In this document: piece by piece, positions 53,687 through 62,055 of the stretch
How the letters are laid out: each line of letters begins with the position of its first letter
Position numbering within the stretch: position 1 is the stretch's first letter
Notes under the pieces: generated by a model
The model's database searches: none
The model's input: the letters and a program-made list of their open reading frames with translations, nothing else
Told to the model about the DNA's origin: nothing
Program-made: the position numbers and the translations under genes
Source of the DNA: Algibacter pectinivorans
Lineage (GTDB): Bacteria; Bacteroidota; Bacteroidia; Flavobacteriales; Flavobacteriaceae
Assembly: GCF_900112595.1 (NCBI RefSeq)
Contig: NZ_FOMI01000005.1
Span: 62,001 to 126,000, forward strand
DNA length: 64,000 bases
Direction of reading: 5' to 3'

Positions 53687-55951
53687 ATGAGAAAGCACAC
53701 TTATCTATTCTTAACTTTTCTATTTCTTTTTTCGGGAGTTTTTGCTCAACAGCAAAACCAAGAAAAGCCACAAGGACACACAGACCAAAACAAGTTTAGA
53801 CAAATGAAAGACCTATTGGCAACACCAAACGAAACAAGAACAGCTTCGGGTGCTCCAGGTCATGCTTACACGCAACAACAAGTAGATTACGTAATGAACA
53901 TCCGTTTAGATGAAAATACAAATCAAATTTTTGGAGACGAAAAAATAACATATCACAACAACTCCAAAGACCATTTGGAGTATTTATGGATACAGTTAGA
54001 CCAAAATATGCGTGCTAAAGACTCTAAAACACCAGATGCTAATCCTGAAAGTTTTAATGCGCCATTTAATGGTCCAACAATGTTTACTAAAAATAACTTA
54101 AAAGAACGTTTTGATGGTGGTTTTAATATTGATTATGTTAAAAACGACGATGGTTCACCTTTATCGCATTCTATAAACAGAACCATGATGCGTATTAATT
54201 TACCAAAACCTTTGGCACCAGGAGCTATATTTAAATTTGGTATTAAATGGCACTATAATATAAATGATATTAATGTTGATGGCGGTCGTTCTGGTTTAGA
54301 GACTTTTCCCGATGGAAACAATAATTACACGATTGCTCAATTTTTCCCAAGATTATGTGTTTATGATAATGTTGAAGGTTGGCAAAATATGCAATTCTGG
54401 GGGCGTAGTGAGTTTGCTTTAGAGTTTGGAAACTATGATGTAAAAATTACAGTACCTGCCGATCATATTTTAGAAGCAACAGGAGAATTACAAAACCCTA
54501 AAGATGTATTATCTAAAGAGCATCAAAAACGTTTAAAATTAGCAGAACAATCATTTAAAGATCCTGTGTTTATTGTTACTGAAGCAGAATCTGTTGAAGC
54601 AGGAAAATCAAGATCTACAAAAGAAAAAACATGGCATTTTAAAGCAGAAAAAGTTAGAGATTATGCTTTTGCTTCTTCAAGAAAATATATCTGGGATGCT
54701 ATGGCAGTTAATATTAACGGTAAAACTGTAATGGCTATTTCGCTTTATCCAAAAGAAGGAAATCCGTTATGGGAGGAGCATTCTACACGTGTAGTTGCTA
54801 ATACTCTAGAGGAGTATTCTAAACTAACTTTCGATTATCCTTATAGTAAAGCGGTTTCAGTACACTCAGAAAGACAAGGAATGGAATACCCTATGATTTG
54901 TTTTAACTACGGAAGACCAGATCCAGACGGAAGCTATTCTGAAAGATTAAAAAGAGGTATGATTGGTGTTATTACGCATGAGGTAGGGCACAACTTTTTT
55001 CCTATGATTGTAAATAGCGATGAGCGCCAATGGACATGGATGGACGAAGGCTTAAACTCCTTTGTTGAAACCCTTGCAGAGTTAGATTACGATCCTAATT
55101 TTATAACAGGAAACCTACCTAAAGATATTGTAGATTATATGGGAGGCGATCAAAGTTACCTGTCTCCAATTATGTCTCATGGCGATTATGTTTACCAATT
55201 TGGACCTAACGCTTATACGAAACCGGCAGCAGGTTTATATATGCTAAGACAAACTATAATGGGACCAGAATTGTTCGATTACGCGTTTAGAACCTATTCG
55301 CAACGTTGGATGTTTAAGCACCCAACACCAGCAGACTTTTTTAGAACCATGGAAGATGCCTCGGCAATGGATTTAGATTGGTTTTGGAGAGGTTGGTTCT
55401 ATACTACAGATTACACAGATATTGGAATTAAAGAGGTTAAACAATTTTACTTAACCGATAAACCAACAGAAGAAGCTGTAGAAACAGCCAAAAAGTATAA
55501 TATGAATTTAGACGATTTTAAAAATCGTTTAGTCTATTATGCAGAAGCTGAAAATGGAGATATTCCTCAAGATGCAAAAAGCGTATCGGATTTTAAATTT
55601 TTAACAGACTATATCGCTAGCTTACCAGAAACAGAAAAAACAAGGTTAAAAACCGAAACACCTAAGTATTTTTACGAAGTTGTTTTTGAGAAACCAGGAG
55701 GTTTGGTAATGCCTATTATTTTAGATGTAACCTATGAAGATGGTACAACCGAAAGAAAAACATATCCAGCTCAAATTTGGAGATATAACGATAAGGAGGT
55801 TAGTAAGGTATTTAAAACAAATAAACGCATTACTGGTTTAGCTATTGATCCAGACCTAGAAACGGCCGATGTAGATACCTCTAATAATTCTTGGCCTAAA
55901 AAAATAGAGGAAAATAAATTTGATACTTTTAAAAGTAAAGTAAATAATTAA
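53687..55951 (+). CDS. M1-family zinc aminopeptidase
   Basis: A 754-residue exported metallopeptidase. Signal peptide ends GVFAQ; an N-terminal beta domain (YVMNIRLDENTNQIFGDEKITYHN) precedes the catalytic domain with HEVGHNFFPMIVNSDERQWTWMDEGLNSFVE, which contains the HExxH-x18-E zinc site. The canonical exopeptidase GAMEN motif appears as GMEYPM (in RQGMEYPMICFNY). A C-terminal domain and a short tail follow. It likely trims peptides in the periplasm or outside. A strong terminator lies downstream. Confidence 0.92.
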   Translation: MRKHTYLFLTFLFLFSGVFAQQQNQEKPQGHTDQNKFRQMKDLLATPNETRTASGAPGHAYTQQQVDYVMNIRLDENTNQIFGDEKITYHNNSKDHLEYLWIQLDQNMRAKDSKTPDANPESFNAPFNGPTMFTKNNLKERFDGGFNIDYVKNDDGSPLSHSINRTMMRINLPKPLAPGAIFKFGIKWHYNINDINVDGGRSGLETFPDGNNNYTIAQFFPRLCVYDNVEGWQNMQFWGRSEFALEFGNYDVKITVPADHILEATGELQNPKDVLSKEHQKRLKLAEQSFKDPVFIVTEAESVEAGKSRSTKEKTWHFKAEKVRDYAFASSRKYIWDAMAVNINGKTVMAISLYPKEGNPLWEEHSTRVVANTLEEYSKLTFDYPYSKAVSVHSERQGMEYPMICFNYGRPDPDGSYSERLKRGMIGVITHEVGHNFFPMIVNSDERQWTWMDEGLNSFVETLAELDYDPNFITGNLPKDIVDYMGGDQSYLSPIMSHGDYVYQFGPNAYTKPAAGLYMLRQTIMGPELFDYAFRTYSQRWMFKHPTPADFFRTMEDASAMDLDWFWRGWFYTTDYTDIGIKEVKQFYLTDKPTEEAVETAKKYNMNLDDFKNRLVYYAEAENGDIPQDAKSVSDFKFLTDYIASLPETEKTRLKTETPKYFYEVVFEKPGGLVMPIILDVTYEDGTTERKTYPAQIWRYNDKEVSKVFKTNKRITGLAIDPDLETADVDTSNNSWPKKIEENKFDTFKSKVNN

Positions 55952-55968
55952 AAGAAATTACATTTAGT

Positions 55969-55996
55969 AAAAGCCGGTTTTTTTTAATCGGCTTTT
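55969..55996 (+). terminator. M1 peptidase terminator
   Basis: AAAAGCCG and CGGCTTTT form an 8-bp stem with a T-rich loop, followed by TT and AT-rich sequence, 17 nt after the stop. Confidence 0.75.
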
Positions 55997-56037
55997 TTAT
56001 TCCATTAATTTTAAATGGAATAATAAAAACAACTTAG

Positions 56038-56045
56038 TATATTTG
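56038..56045 (+). promoter_or_regulatory. -7 box 4 nt before the tatA start (possible leaderless gene)
   Basis: TATATTTG, an exact TAnnTTTG match ending four nucleotides before the GTG at 56050, the same geometry as at 40654-40666. Confidence 0.5.
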
Positions 56046-56049
56046 TGTC

Positions 56050-56337
56050 GTGATATTACAAGTAACATTCTTATTTATTAGCGGCGGGGAAATAGCATTT
56101 ATCCTGTTTATCGCTATTATGGTTTTTGGGGCAGATAAATTGCCCGAAATAGCGCGTGGCTTAGGCCAAGGTATGCGAACACTTAAGGATGCCACTAATG
56201 ATATAAAACATGAAATATCAAAAACAGCCGAAAAAAACGGCATCGATACAAGTATTACCAAGGATGTTAAAAAGGAATTGGATAAGGTAAAAGATGATTT
56301 AGAAGAATTTACAGGTTCAATAAAACGTAAATTTTAG
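56050..56337 (+). CDS. tatA: Twin-arginine translocase TatA/TatE family subunit
   Basis: A 95-residue protein: one short transmembrane helix (GGEIAFILFIAIMVFGADKLPEI) with the family FG hinge and L-P-E, an amphipathic helix (ARGLGQGMRTLKDATNDIKHEI), and a charged tail (KKELDKVKDDLEEF). TatA forms the pore for folded proteins. The start is GTG; no other start precedes the helix. No tatC is in the window. Confidence 0.9.
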   Translation: MILQVTFLFISGGEIAFILFIAIMVFGADKLPEIARGLGQGMRTLKDATNDIKHEISKTAEKNGIDTSITKDVKKELDKVKDDLEEFTGSIKRKF

Positions 56338-56376
56338 TATTTTATCGATCTTAAACATGTGTTTTATCGTGTTTTA

Positions 56377-56406
56377 ATATTGTTTAAACGAGTTTTTAAA
56401 CAATAT
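56377..56406. promoter_or_regulatory. Perfect 12-bp inverted repeat upstream of the sensor kinase
   Basis: ATATTGTTTAAA, 6 nt, TTTAAACAATAT. It lies 40 nt after tatA and about 50 nt before the kinase start. No T run follows, so an operator or a leader hairpin is more likely than a terminator. Confidence 0.5.
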
Positions 56407-56456
56407 CCTGTATTTAGGGGTATCTTGAAAATCCCAAATCGTTAATGTATTTCAAA

Positions 56457-58754
56457 ATGAAAAAAAACCTATTATTGTTTTTTTGTTTGCTTACTTTTTT
56501 GGCGTTTAGTCAAAACGAAAGAGAGGCTATAAAGCAAATTGATAGTATTAATTCTTCGGCTTTAAAATCCTATAATAACAACAAAATAGTTAAAGCGTTT
56601 AATGGTTTTAATGTAGCAAAAAAAATAGCAGATTCTATAAATGATAACTATGGTATAGCGATATCAAATTTTAATCTTGGTAATATTTATCGCTTAATGC
56701 ATGAAAAAAATAATGCTAAAGATTCTTACTCAATTATGCTAAAAGCCGCAAATGCAATTAAGGATAACTACTTAATTGCTAATGCTTATTTAAACTTGGC
56801 AACCTTAACCAAAGAAGATAATTCCTCGCAAGCTACCATAAGCTTGTTTAAAAATGCATTAAAACATATTTCTAAAAACCAATACTTGATTAATGAGAAC
56901 TATAACCTTAGCCAATATGAAACTTTACTAGTCAAGATAAGGGTAGGTTTAGCAGAGTTTTATATAGAAAATGACTTATTAGAGGAAGGTCAAGTAAATC
57001 TATTACATGCCGAAGATATTATTAGTAAAGACTCTTTCTCAAATAACTACCAAAAGGCATCCCTGAATTATATATATGGCTTTTATTTTTTTAAAAAAGA
57101 ACTTTATAATAACGCAAATGAAAAATTTAATAATGCTATTGTTTTTCTAAATAATGAGCAGTCTATTAACGATGATGATGAGGCACTACTTTTAAGTAAA
57201 ATCTATAAAAGCTTATCCTTGTCTTATTCGGCAACGGGTCTAAAAGAGCAAGCTTATTTGGCTTTGTTAAAATATGACGAATTTAAGGACGAGTTTCTAA
57301 ACCAAGAAAAGCTAAAAGAAAATGCTATTTATAAATCTAGATTTTTATTGGCTACCTATAAAAATGAGGCTCAATTGGCAAATAGTGAGAAGTTATATCA
57401 GTCAAAAATTGCCGATAAAGTTAAAAAGATAAACATTATAATTATCATTGCCTTAATTCTTTTGTTAGCTACTTTACTCATTTTATATAACTACTACATA
57501 GCCAAACGTAGACTATCGGATGCTTTGAAGAAACAAAATACAGAATTAGAAGTAGCTAAAAATGATGCTTTAAAATCGTCGGAATTAAAATCTAAATTTA
57601 TCTCTAATGTATCTCACGAATTAAGAACACCCCTTTATGGCGTTGTAGGTTTAACATCAATAATGTTAGAAAATAGTAATTTAGATAAGGCTAATGTAAA
57701 ATATTTAAAATCTCTTAAATACTCGGGCGATTATCTATTAAACCTAATAAACGATGTGTTACAGGTTAGTAAAATTGAATCTAAAAAGTTGGAAATTAAT
57801 AACACAACGGTGCATTTAAAATCGCTTATTCAAAATGTAACAGATTCTTTCGATTATAGTTTAGGCGAGTCTAACAACCAAATGCATATTTTTATAGACG
57901 AGCGTATTCCGGAGTTTATCCTTTGCGATAAATTAAGATTGTCGCAGGTCTTATTTAATTTAATAGGTAATAGTATCAAGTTTACCCAAAATGGAAATAT
58001 ATCTATTAAAGCGAATTTAAAAGAAATAGATAGTGAAAATGTTTTAATATGTTTTGAGGTTGTCGATGATGGACCAGGAATATCTAAAGAGAAACAAGGC
58101 TCTATTTTCGATAATTTTATTCAACTAAACGAGAACTCTAATACCGGTTACCAAGGGGCAGGACTGGGGCTTTCTATAGCGAGTAAAATTGTAAAATTAT
58201 TTAATAGTACTATTGAGCTTGACAGTGAGTTGGGTGTAGGTTCTACCTTTAGCTTTATTGTAAGTTTTAAAATAGATACCAATGCTATAGAGCAAATTAA
58301 AAGTGTTAAGGATGAGGATGTACTAACCTCTTATAATCCTGAAAGTTTAAGGATTTTAATAGCAGAGGATAATAAAATTAATCAAATTGTTACAAGTAAT
58401 TTACTTAAAAAAGAAAACTTTCAATTTGACATTGTTGAGAATGGGTTAGAGGCTTTAAAAGCATTTAAAAATAAAACTTACGATTTAATTTTAATGGATA
58501 TTAATATGCCGCTAATGGATGGTAACGAAGCTACTTTAAAGATTAGAGAGTTTAATAATCAAATTCCAATAATTGCATTAACAGCTTCGAGTAAAGATGA
58601 GTTAATGTTAAATAAACTCGATAAAGGTTTTGATGATATTATAACCAAACCATTTGATAACGATTTGTTCTTTAATACCATTAACAAATTAATTGAAATA
58701 AGTAAGACTAGAGGTAATAATGATGGAACTCGCGTTATAAAATTTTCATCATAA
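56457..58754 (+). CDS. TPR-containing hybrid sensor histidine kinase
   Basis: A 765-residue hybrid two-component protein. Signal peptide (KKNLLLFFCLLTFLAFSQ), periplasmic TPR-like helices to about residue 320, one transmembrane helix (IIIIIALILLLATLLILYNYYIA), a coiled coil, HisKA with the phospho-His in KFISNVSHELRTPLYGVVGL, HATPase with NLIGNSIKFTQNG, DDGPGISKEKQ and GAGLGLSIA, then a receiver (LIAEDNKINQ, phospho-Asp in LILMDINMPLMDG, Lys in IITKPFD). No output domain follows, so phosphate likely passes to a separate Hpt/regulator. The frame opens at 56445; the ATG at 56457 gives a cleaner signal peptide. Confidence 0.92.
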   Translation: MKKNLLLFFCLLTFLAFSQNEREAIKQIDSINSSALKSYNNNKIVKAFNGFNVAKKIADSINDNYGIAISNFNLGNIYRLMHEKNNAKDSYSIMLKAANAIKDNYLIANAYLNLATLTKEDNSSQATISLFKNALKHISKNQYLINENYNLSQYETLLVKIRVGLAEFYIENDLLEEGQVNLLHAEDIISKDSFSNNYQKASLNYIYGFYFFKKELYNNANEKFNNAIVFLNNEQSINDDDEALLLSKIYKSLSLSYSATGLKEQAYLALLKYDEFKDEFLNQEKLKENAIYKSRFLLATYKNEAQLANSEKLYQSKIADKVKKINIIIIIALILLLATLLILYNYYIAKRRLSDALKKQNTELEVAKNDALKSSELKSKFISNVSHELRTPLYGVVGLTSIMLENSNLDKANVKYLKSLKYSGDYLLNLINDVLQVSKIESKKLEINNTTVHLKSLIQNVTDSFDYSLGESNNQMHIFIDERIPEFILCDKLRLSQVLFNLIGNSIKFTQNGNISIKANLKEIDSENVLICFEVVDDGPGISKEKQGSIFDNFIQLNENSNTGYQGAGLGLSIASKIVKLFNSTIELDSELGVGSTFSFIVSFKIDTNAIEQIKSVKDEDVLTSYNPESLRILIAEDNKINQIVTSNLLKKENFQFDIVENGLEALKAFKNKTYDLILMDINMPLMDGNEATLKIREFNNQIPIIALTASSKDELMLNKLDKGFDDIITKPFDNDLFFNTINKLIEISKTRGNNDGTRVIKFSS

Positions 58755-58795
58755 TTAGCACTTTGGTTTTAATAGATGTTACGCACAACTTTTGT

Positions 58796-59440
58796 TTATA
58801 ATTTTCTACTAATAGTCAAGCCATCTCTAATAGGTAATAAAACCGTTTCTACACGTTTATCGTCTTTTAAAAGCGCATTATACTTGATCAATTCTGGTGT
58901 AGATACATCGTCCTTTTTAAAGGTGGTGTCAAGCACTTTACCGCTCCATAATACGTTATCCGATAAAATAATACCGCCAGGATTTAGCTTATCTATTATA
59001 ACATTAAAATAATTGGAGTAGTTTACCTTATCGGCATCAATAAAAACCAAATCGAAAGTAGCATCAAGTTTAGGAATAATGTCTAAAGCGTTTCCTAAAT
59101 GCTGTTTAATTTGAGGTCCGTAATTAGATTTATCAAAATATTTTCGCTGAAAATCCACTAGTTCTTCATTAATATCAATAGTATGTAATTCTCCGTTATG
59201 TTGCATGCCTTCAGCTAAACATAATGCCGAATATCCAGTATATGTTCCAATTTCTAAAATGTTTTTAGGATTCACAAGTTTAGAAATAATGCTTAAAATC
59301 CTGCCTTGATAATGCCCACTTAACATTCTAGGTTGTAATATTTTCTGGTAGGTTTCTCGCGTAAGCTGTTGTAGTAATTCTGGTTCGTTTTCCGAATGGG
59401 CAACAACGTAATTGTCTAATTCTTCTGTTATAAAATGCAT
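58796..59440 (-). CDS. Class I SAM-dependent O-methyltransferase (COMT/CCoAOMT type)
   Basis: A 214-residue cation-dependent O-methyltransferase. SAM loop ILEIGTYTGYSALCLAEG, HTIDINEEL, then the metal-binding VFIDADKVNYSNY and GIILSDNVLWSG (Asp ... Asp-Asn), as in catechol O-methyltransferase. Its ATG shares one base with the stop of the ACMS decarboxylase gene, so it is translated as the last gene of the kynurenine operon. Substrate unknown; aromatic o-diol or aminophenol intermediates such as 3-hydroxykynurenine or 3-hydroxyanthranilate are candidates by context only. Confidence 0.88.
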   Translation of the reverse strand: MHFITEELDNYVVAHSENEPELLQQLTRETYQKILQPRMLSGHYQGRILSIISKLVNPKNILEIGTYTGYSALCLAEGMQHNGELHTIDINEELVDFQRKYFDKSNYGPQIKQHLGNALDIIPKLDATFDLVFIDADKVNYSNYFNVIIDKLNPGGIILSDNVLWSGKVLDTTFKKDDVSTPELIKYNALLKDDKRVETVLLPIRDGLTISRKL

Positions 59441-60522
59441 TAACTTAAAATTCTTTTAATCAATTTTTCTTTAGCGCTTTCATCATCGCCACACAGCCAT
59501 TGTATAACGTTGTTTTCCCAAATATCATCGTACTCCGTTTTATTAATAATGTTTCTGTCAACAGCTAAATCTAATATTTTTCCTGGGTAAGATGATTGTT
59601 TATCGCTTTCCATTTCACCTAACGGGTAAGGGTCATCAAGCCCCATAATAACTTGTTTAGATCCATGATTTCTAATTAGCAACTCTAATCCACCTGTGTC
59701 GTGTACAAGTGTGTCGAAAAATATGTTTTTATGTCCTACGGCTTTTCTTGGGTGATGTTTGCCTTCAAATAAATCGGGTCTGCCATCAAAACCTTGAATA
59801 CGTCTGCCTAAGTTAATTTGTGCTAACTGTCCACCATGTGCAAAACAAGTACGCATATTCGGGAATTTATCTTGGTAGCCATTAAGGGTAAAAAAATGAT
59901 AGGCATCGCCACATTGTGCCAACATCCAAATAAGGTGAAAACGCCACGAGGTATTCTCTAATTTAATAAACTTTTCACCATCATAAGGGTGAATTTCAAC
60001 AGCCAAATTATATTTATCTGCCAATTCAAAAATAGGCTCATTCTCTTCATCAAAAATACAACGCCATGTACCAATAGTATCCATGTAATGCGTGGGAAGA
60101 CAAAGTAATTGAAGTCCTAACTGTTCTACACAACGTTCAATTTCCCAACATGCACTTCTTATAAACGCAGGGTGTACCACAAAACCGCAAGTAAATTTAC
60201 TTGGGTTTTCTTGCTGCATTTTTGCATTAAAATCATTTTGAAAACGCAAGGCTTTTTTCATTTCCTCAACACGTAAGCCATTACCATAAAGTTGCGATAA
60301 ATTTAAAACTACAGCATGATCTAGCTTGTTACGCTCCATCCATTCTAACTTTTCATCTAAGAAAAAACTAGAATCTGTAACAGGACGTTTCCAATCCTTT
60401 TGAAGCATAAATTTTCTATCCTTATCTACCCAAAAAATACCTTTTTCGCGCATAAATTCAGGAATTTGCTCCGGGTAAGGTAGTAAATGTGAATGACCGT
60501 TTATTCGTAATTTACGTTTCAT
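59440..60522 (-). CDS. 2-amino-3-carboxymuconate-6-semialdehyde decarboxylase
   Basis: A 360-residue amidohydrolase-superfamily decarboxylase (ACMSD type). The metal motif HxH is at residues 9-11 (RINGHSHLLPYPEQIPEF); further ligands lie in AVEIHPYDG, CFAHGGQ and VIMGLDDPYPLGE, the last matching the SDYPFPLGE signature of ACMSD. It removes CO2 from the ring-opened product of 3-hydroxyanthranilate, steering carbon away from quinolinate/NAD. The preceding gene encodes the enzyme that makes its substrate. Confidence 0.9.
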   Translation of the reverse strand: MKRKLRINGHSHLLPYPEQIPEFMREKGIFWVDKDRKFMLQKDWKRPVTDSSFFLDEKLEWMERNKLDHAVVLNLSQLYGNGLRVEEMKKALRFQNDFNAKMQQENPSKFTCGFVVHPAFIRSACWEIERCVEQLGLQLLCLPTHYMDTIGTWRCIFDEENEPIFELADKYNLAVEIHPYDGEKFIKLENTSWRFHLIWMLAQCGDAYHFFTLNGYQDKFPNMRTCFAHGGQLAQINLGRRIQGFDGRPDLFEGKHHPRKAVGHKNIFFDTLVHDTGGLELLIRNHGSKQVIMGLDDPYPLGEMESDKQSSYPGKILDLAVDRNIINKTEYDDIWENNVIQWLCGDDESAKEKLIKRILS

Positions 60523-60529
60523 GTATAGG

Positions 60530-60545
60530 TCCTGAGAGGTCAGGA
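60530..60545. repeat. Small palindrome before the ACMSD start
   Basis: TCCTGA, 4 nt, TCAGGA: a 6-bp perfect hairpin within the 43-nt gap between the dioxygenase stop and the ACMSD ATG, 8 nt from the ATG. It resembles other short dispersed palindromes of the window. Confidence 0.4.
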
Positions 60546-60565
60546 ATCTTTAATAGTTTATAATT

Positions 60566-61099
60566 TTAATCAATTTTAACCTTCTGTGGTGGTTGCATAA
60601 CCTCACCACAATTAGGGCAGCTTCGTTTTTCTTTATTGCCATAATATTTATCGAATATTTTAGGCATATCGGTTTCAATATTTTCAACGGTAAAATCCTC
60701 TTCATAAAGTTTGGTTACGCAATTTTCGCAAAACCAAAGCAATGCATCACGCATACCTTCCGGCCGTTTGTATTCAATAACTAAACCCACAGTGTTAGCA
60801 CCTCGTTGCGGAGAATGTGGCACTTTAGGCGGTAGCAAATAAATATCACCTTCCTTAATATGCACATCTTTAGGCGTGCCTTTGTCAATAATTTTTAATA
60901 CAATATCACCTTCAACTTGGTAGAAAAACTCTGGCGTTTCATTATAATGATAATCCTTTCTATTGTTAGGTCCACCAACAACCATAACAATAAAATCGCC
61001 ATCTTTCCACACCACTTTATTTCCAACTGGTGGTTTTAAAAGATGTCTGTTTTCTTCAATCCAAGCTTTAAAATTTATAGGCGATGTTAGGTTACTCAT
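60566..61099 (-). CDS. nbaC: 3-hydroxyanthranilate 3,4-dioxygenase
   Basis: A 177-residue cupin dioxygenase opening the ring of 3-hydroxyanthranilate. Iron ligands are in DYHYNETPEFFYQ (His, Glu) and PKVPHSPQRG (His). The C-terminal rubredoxin-like site has CENC and CPNCG, as in the bacterial (Cupriavidus-type) enzyme. I start at the ATG at 61099 (MSNLTSPINF); the nine extra upstream codons fall in a palindromic repeat. It follows the SDR gene after a 141-nt leader that holds two hairpins. Confidence 0.93.
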   Translation of the reverse strand: MSNLTSPINFKAWIEENRHLLKPPVGNKVVWKDGDFIVMVVGGPNNRKDYHYNETPEFFYQVEGDIVLKIIDKGTPKDVHIKEGDIYLLPPKVPHSPQRGANTVGLVIEYKRPEGMRDALLWFCENCVTKLYEEDFTVENIETDMPKIFDKYYGNKEKRSCPNCGEVMQPPQKVKID

Positions 61100-61103
61100 A
61101 ATG

Positions 61104-61156
61104 GAAGCCCCTATTAATCTCCGCAAGGGGAGAAACTCAAAACGGGGATTTGAGTT
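61104..61156 (-). repeat. Hairpin repeat in the leader of the dioxygenase gene
   Basis: Two adjacent hairpins: AACTCAAA/TTTGAGTT (8 bp, 61134-61156) and TCTCC/GGAGA (5 bp, 61118-61133), then GGGGCTTCC directly before the start codon. The CTCCCC-GGGGAG core is of the same kind as the elements at 61221-61239, 63444-63471 and 63526-63553. Confidence 0.55.
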
Positions 61157-61220
61157 AGTGTTAAAATTTCAATTTCAATTTTAGTTTAAAGATAAAAAAG
61201 ATAAATTGATTACGCTAATT

Positions 61221-61239
61221 TCTCCCCCCTTTTGGGAGA
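61221..61239 (-). repeat. TCTCCC/GGGAGA palindrome at the SDR 3' end
   Basis: TCTCCC, 7 nt, GGGAGA, ending two bases from the SDR stop codon. No T run follows on the minus strand. It may define the 3' end of an upstream mRNA fragment or be a mobile palindrome. Confidence 0.5.
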
Positions 61240-61240
61240 G

Positions 61241-62023
61241 CTACAAAGATTTGGTTCGTCCACCATCAACAGGCACATTTACACCATTAATATAAGCAGC
61301 AGGCGTACTAGCTAAAAAGGTAATAACGCTAGCCGTTTCTTCAGGTTTAGCAAAACGTTTAGCAGGCGTGTAATTTTTCATTATTTCTGCCATATCTTCT
61401 AAAGAACGGTTTTCGAGGTTCGCTTTAATTTTAATTATTTCGTTTAAACGTTCGGTTTCTGTAAAACCAGGAAGGACGTTGTTTACTGTAATACCAAATT
61501 CAGCTACTTCGGTAGCTAAAGTTTTACTCCAATTGCCAACAGCACCTCTAATAGTATTGCTAACACCTAAACCAGGAATGGGCTCTTTTACCGACGTAGA
61601 AATCACATTAATAATACGACCAAAACCTTCTTCTTTCATAAACGGAATGGTGGCTTGAGCTATTAAATGATTGCATTTAAGATGCATGGTAAATGCATTT
61701 TCAAAAGCTTCTAAGCTAGCTGTTAAAATTTCGCCACTTCTAGGGCCTCCTGTATTGTTTATTACAATATGAAACCCGTGTTCTTTCTCAATACATTTAA
61801 TTAGTTGCTCTTGTAACTCTCGTGGGTTTAAAAAATCGGCAACAATGTAATTATGGTTTCTATGGTTTGGTAATTCTTCTAAAACGGCTTTTAGTTTTTC
61901 TCTGTTTCTAGCTACAAGGGTTACATGAACACCTTCGTTGGCCAACGCTATTGCAGTGGCTTTACCTATGCCTCGTGTACTTCCGCAAACTAATGCGTAT
62001 TTTTTGTTAAGTTTTAAATCCAT
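61241..62023 (-). CDS. SDR-family protein with altered catalytic residues
   Basis: A 260-residue Rossmann protein: cofactor loop VCGSTRGIGKATAIALANEG, NNTGG in place of NNAG, INVISTS with the usual serine, and VLPGFTETERL, TPAAYINGVNVPVDGGRTKSL at the C-terminus. At the YxxxK site the aligned stretch reads GVSNTIRGAV, so tyrosine and lysine appear replaced by Ser and Arg. It fits the BKR-like SDR subgroup that lacks the catalytic tetrad. It lies within the kynurenine operon, 32 nt after kmo, so a role in the pathway (perhaps on the muconate semialdehyde branch, or as a non-catalytic binder) is inferred only. Confidence 0.85.
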   Translation of the reverse strand: MDLKLNKKYALVCGSTRGIGKATAIALANEGVHVTLVARNREKLKAVLEELPNHRNHNYIVADFLNPRELQEQLIKCIEKEHGFHIVINNTGGPRSGEILTASLEAFENAFTMHLKCNHLIAQATIPFMKEEGFGRIINVISTSVKEPIPGLGVSNTIRGAVGNWSKTLATEVAEFGITVNNVLPGFTETERLNEIIKIKANLENRSLEDMAEIMKNYTPAKRFAKPEETASVITFLASTPAAYINGVNVPVDGGRTKSL

Positions 62024-62055
62024 AGAGTATACACTTTAATATTTTTATTAAGTTT

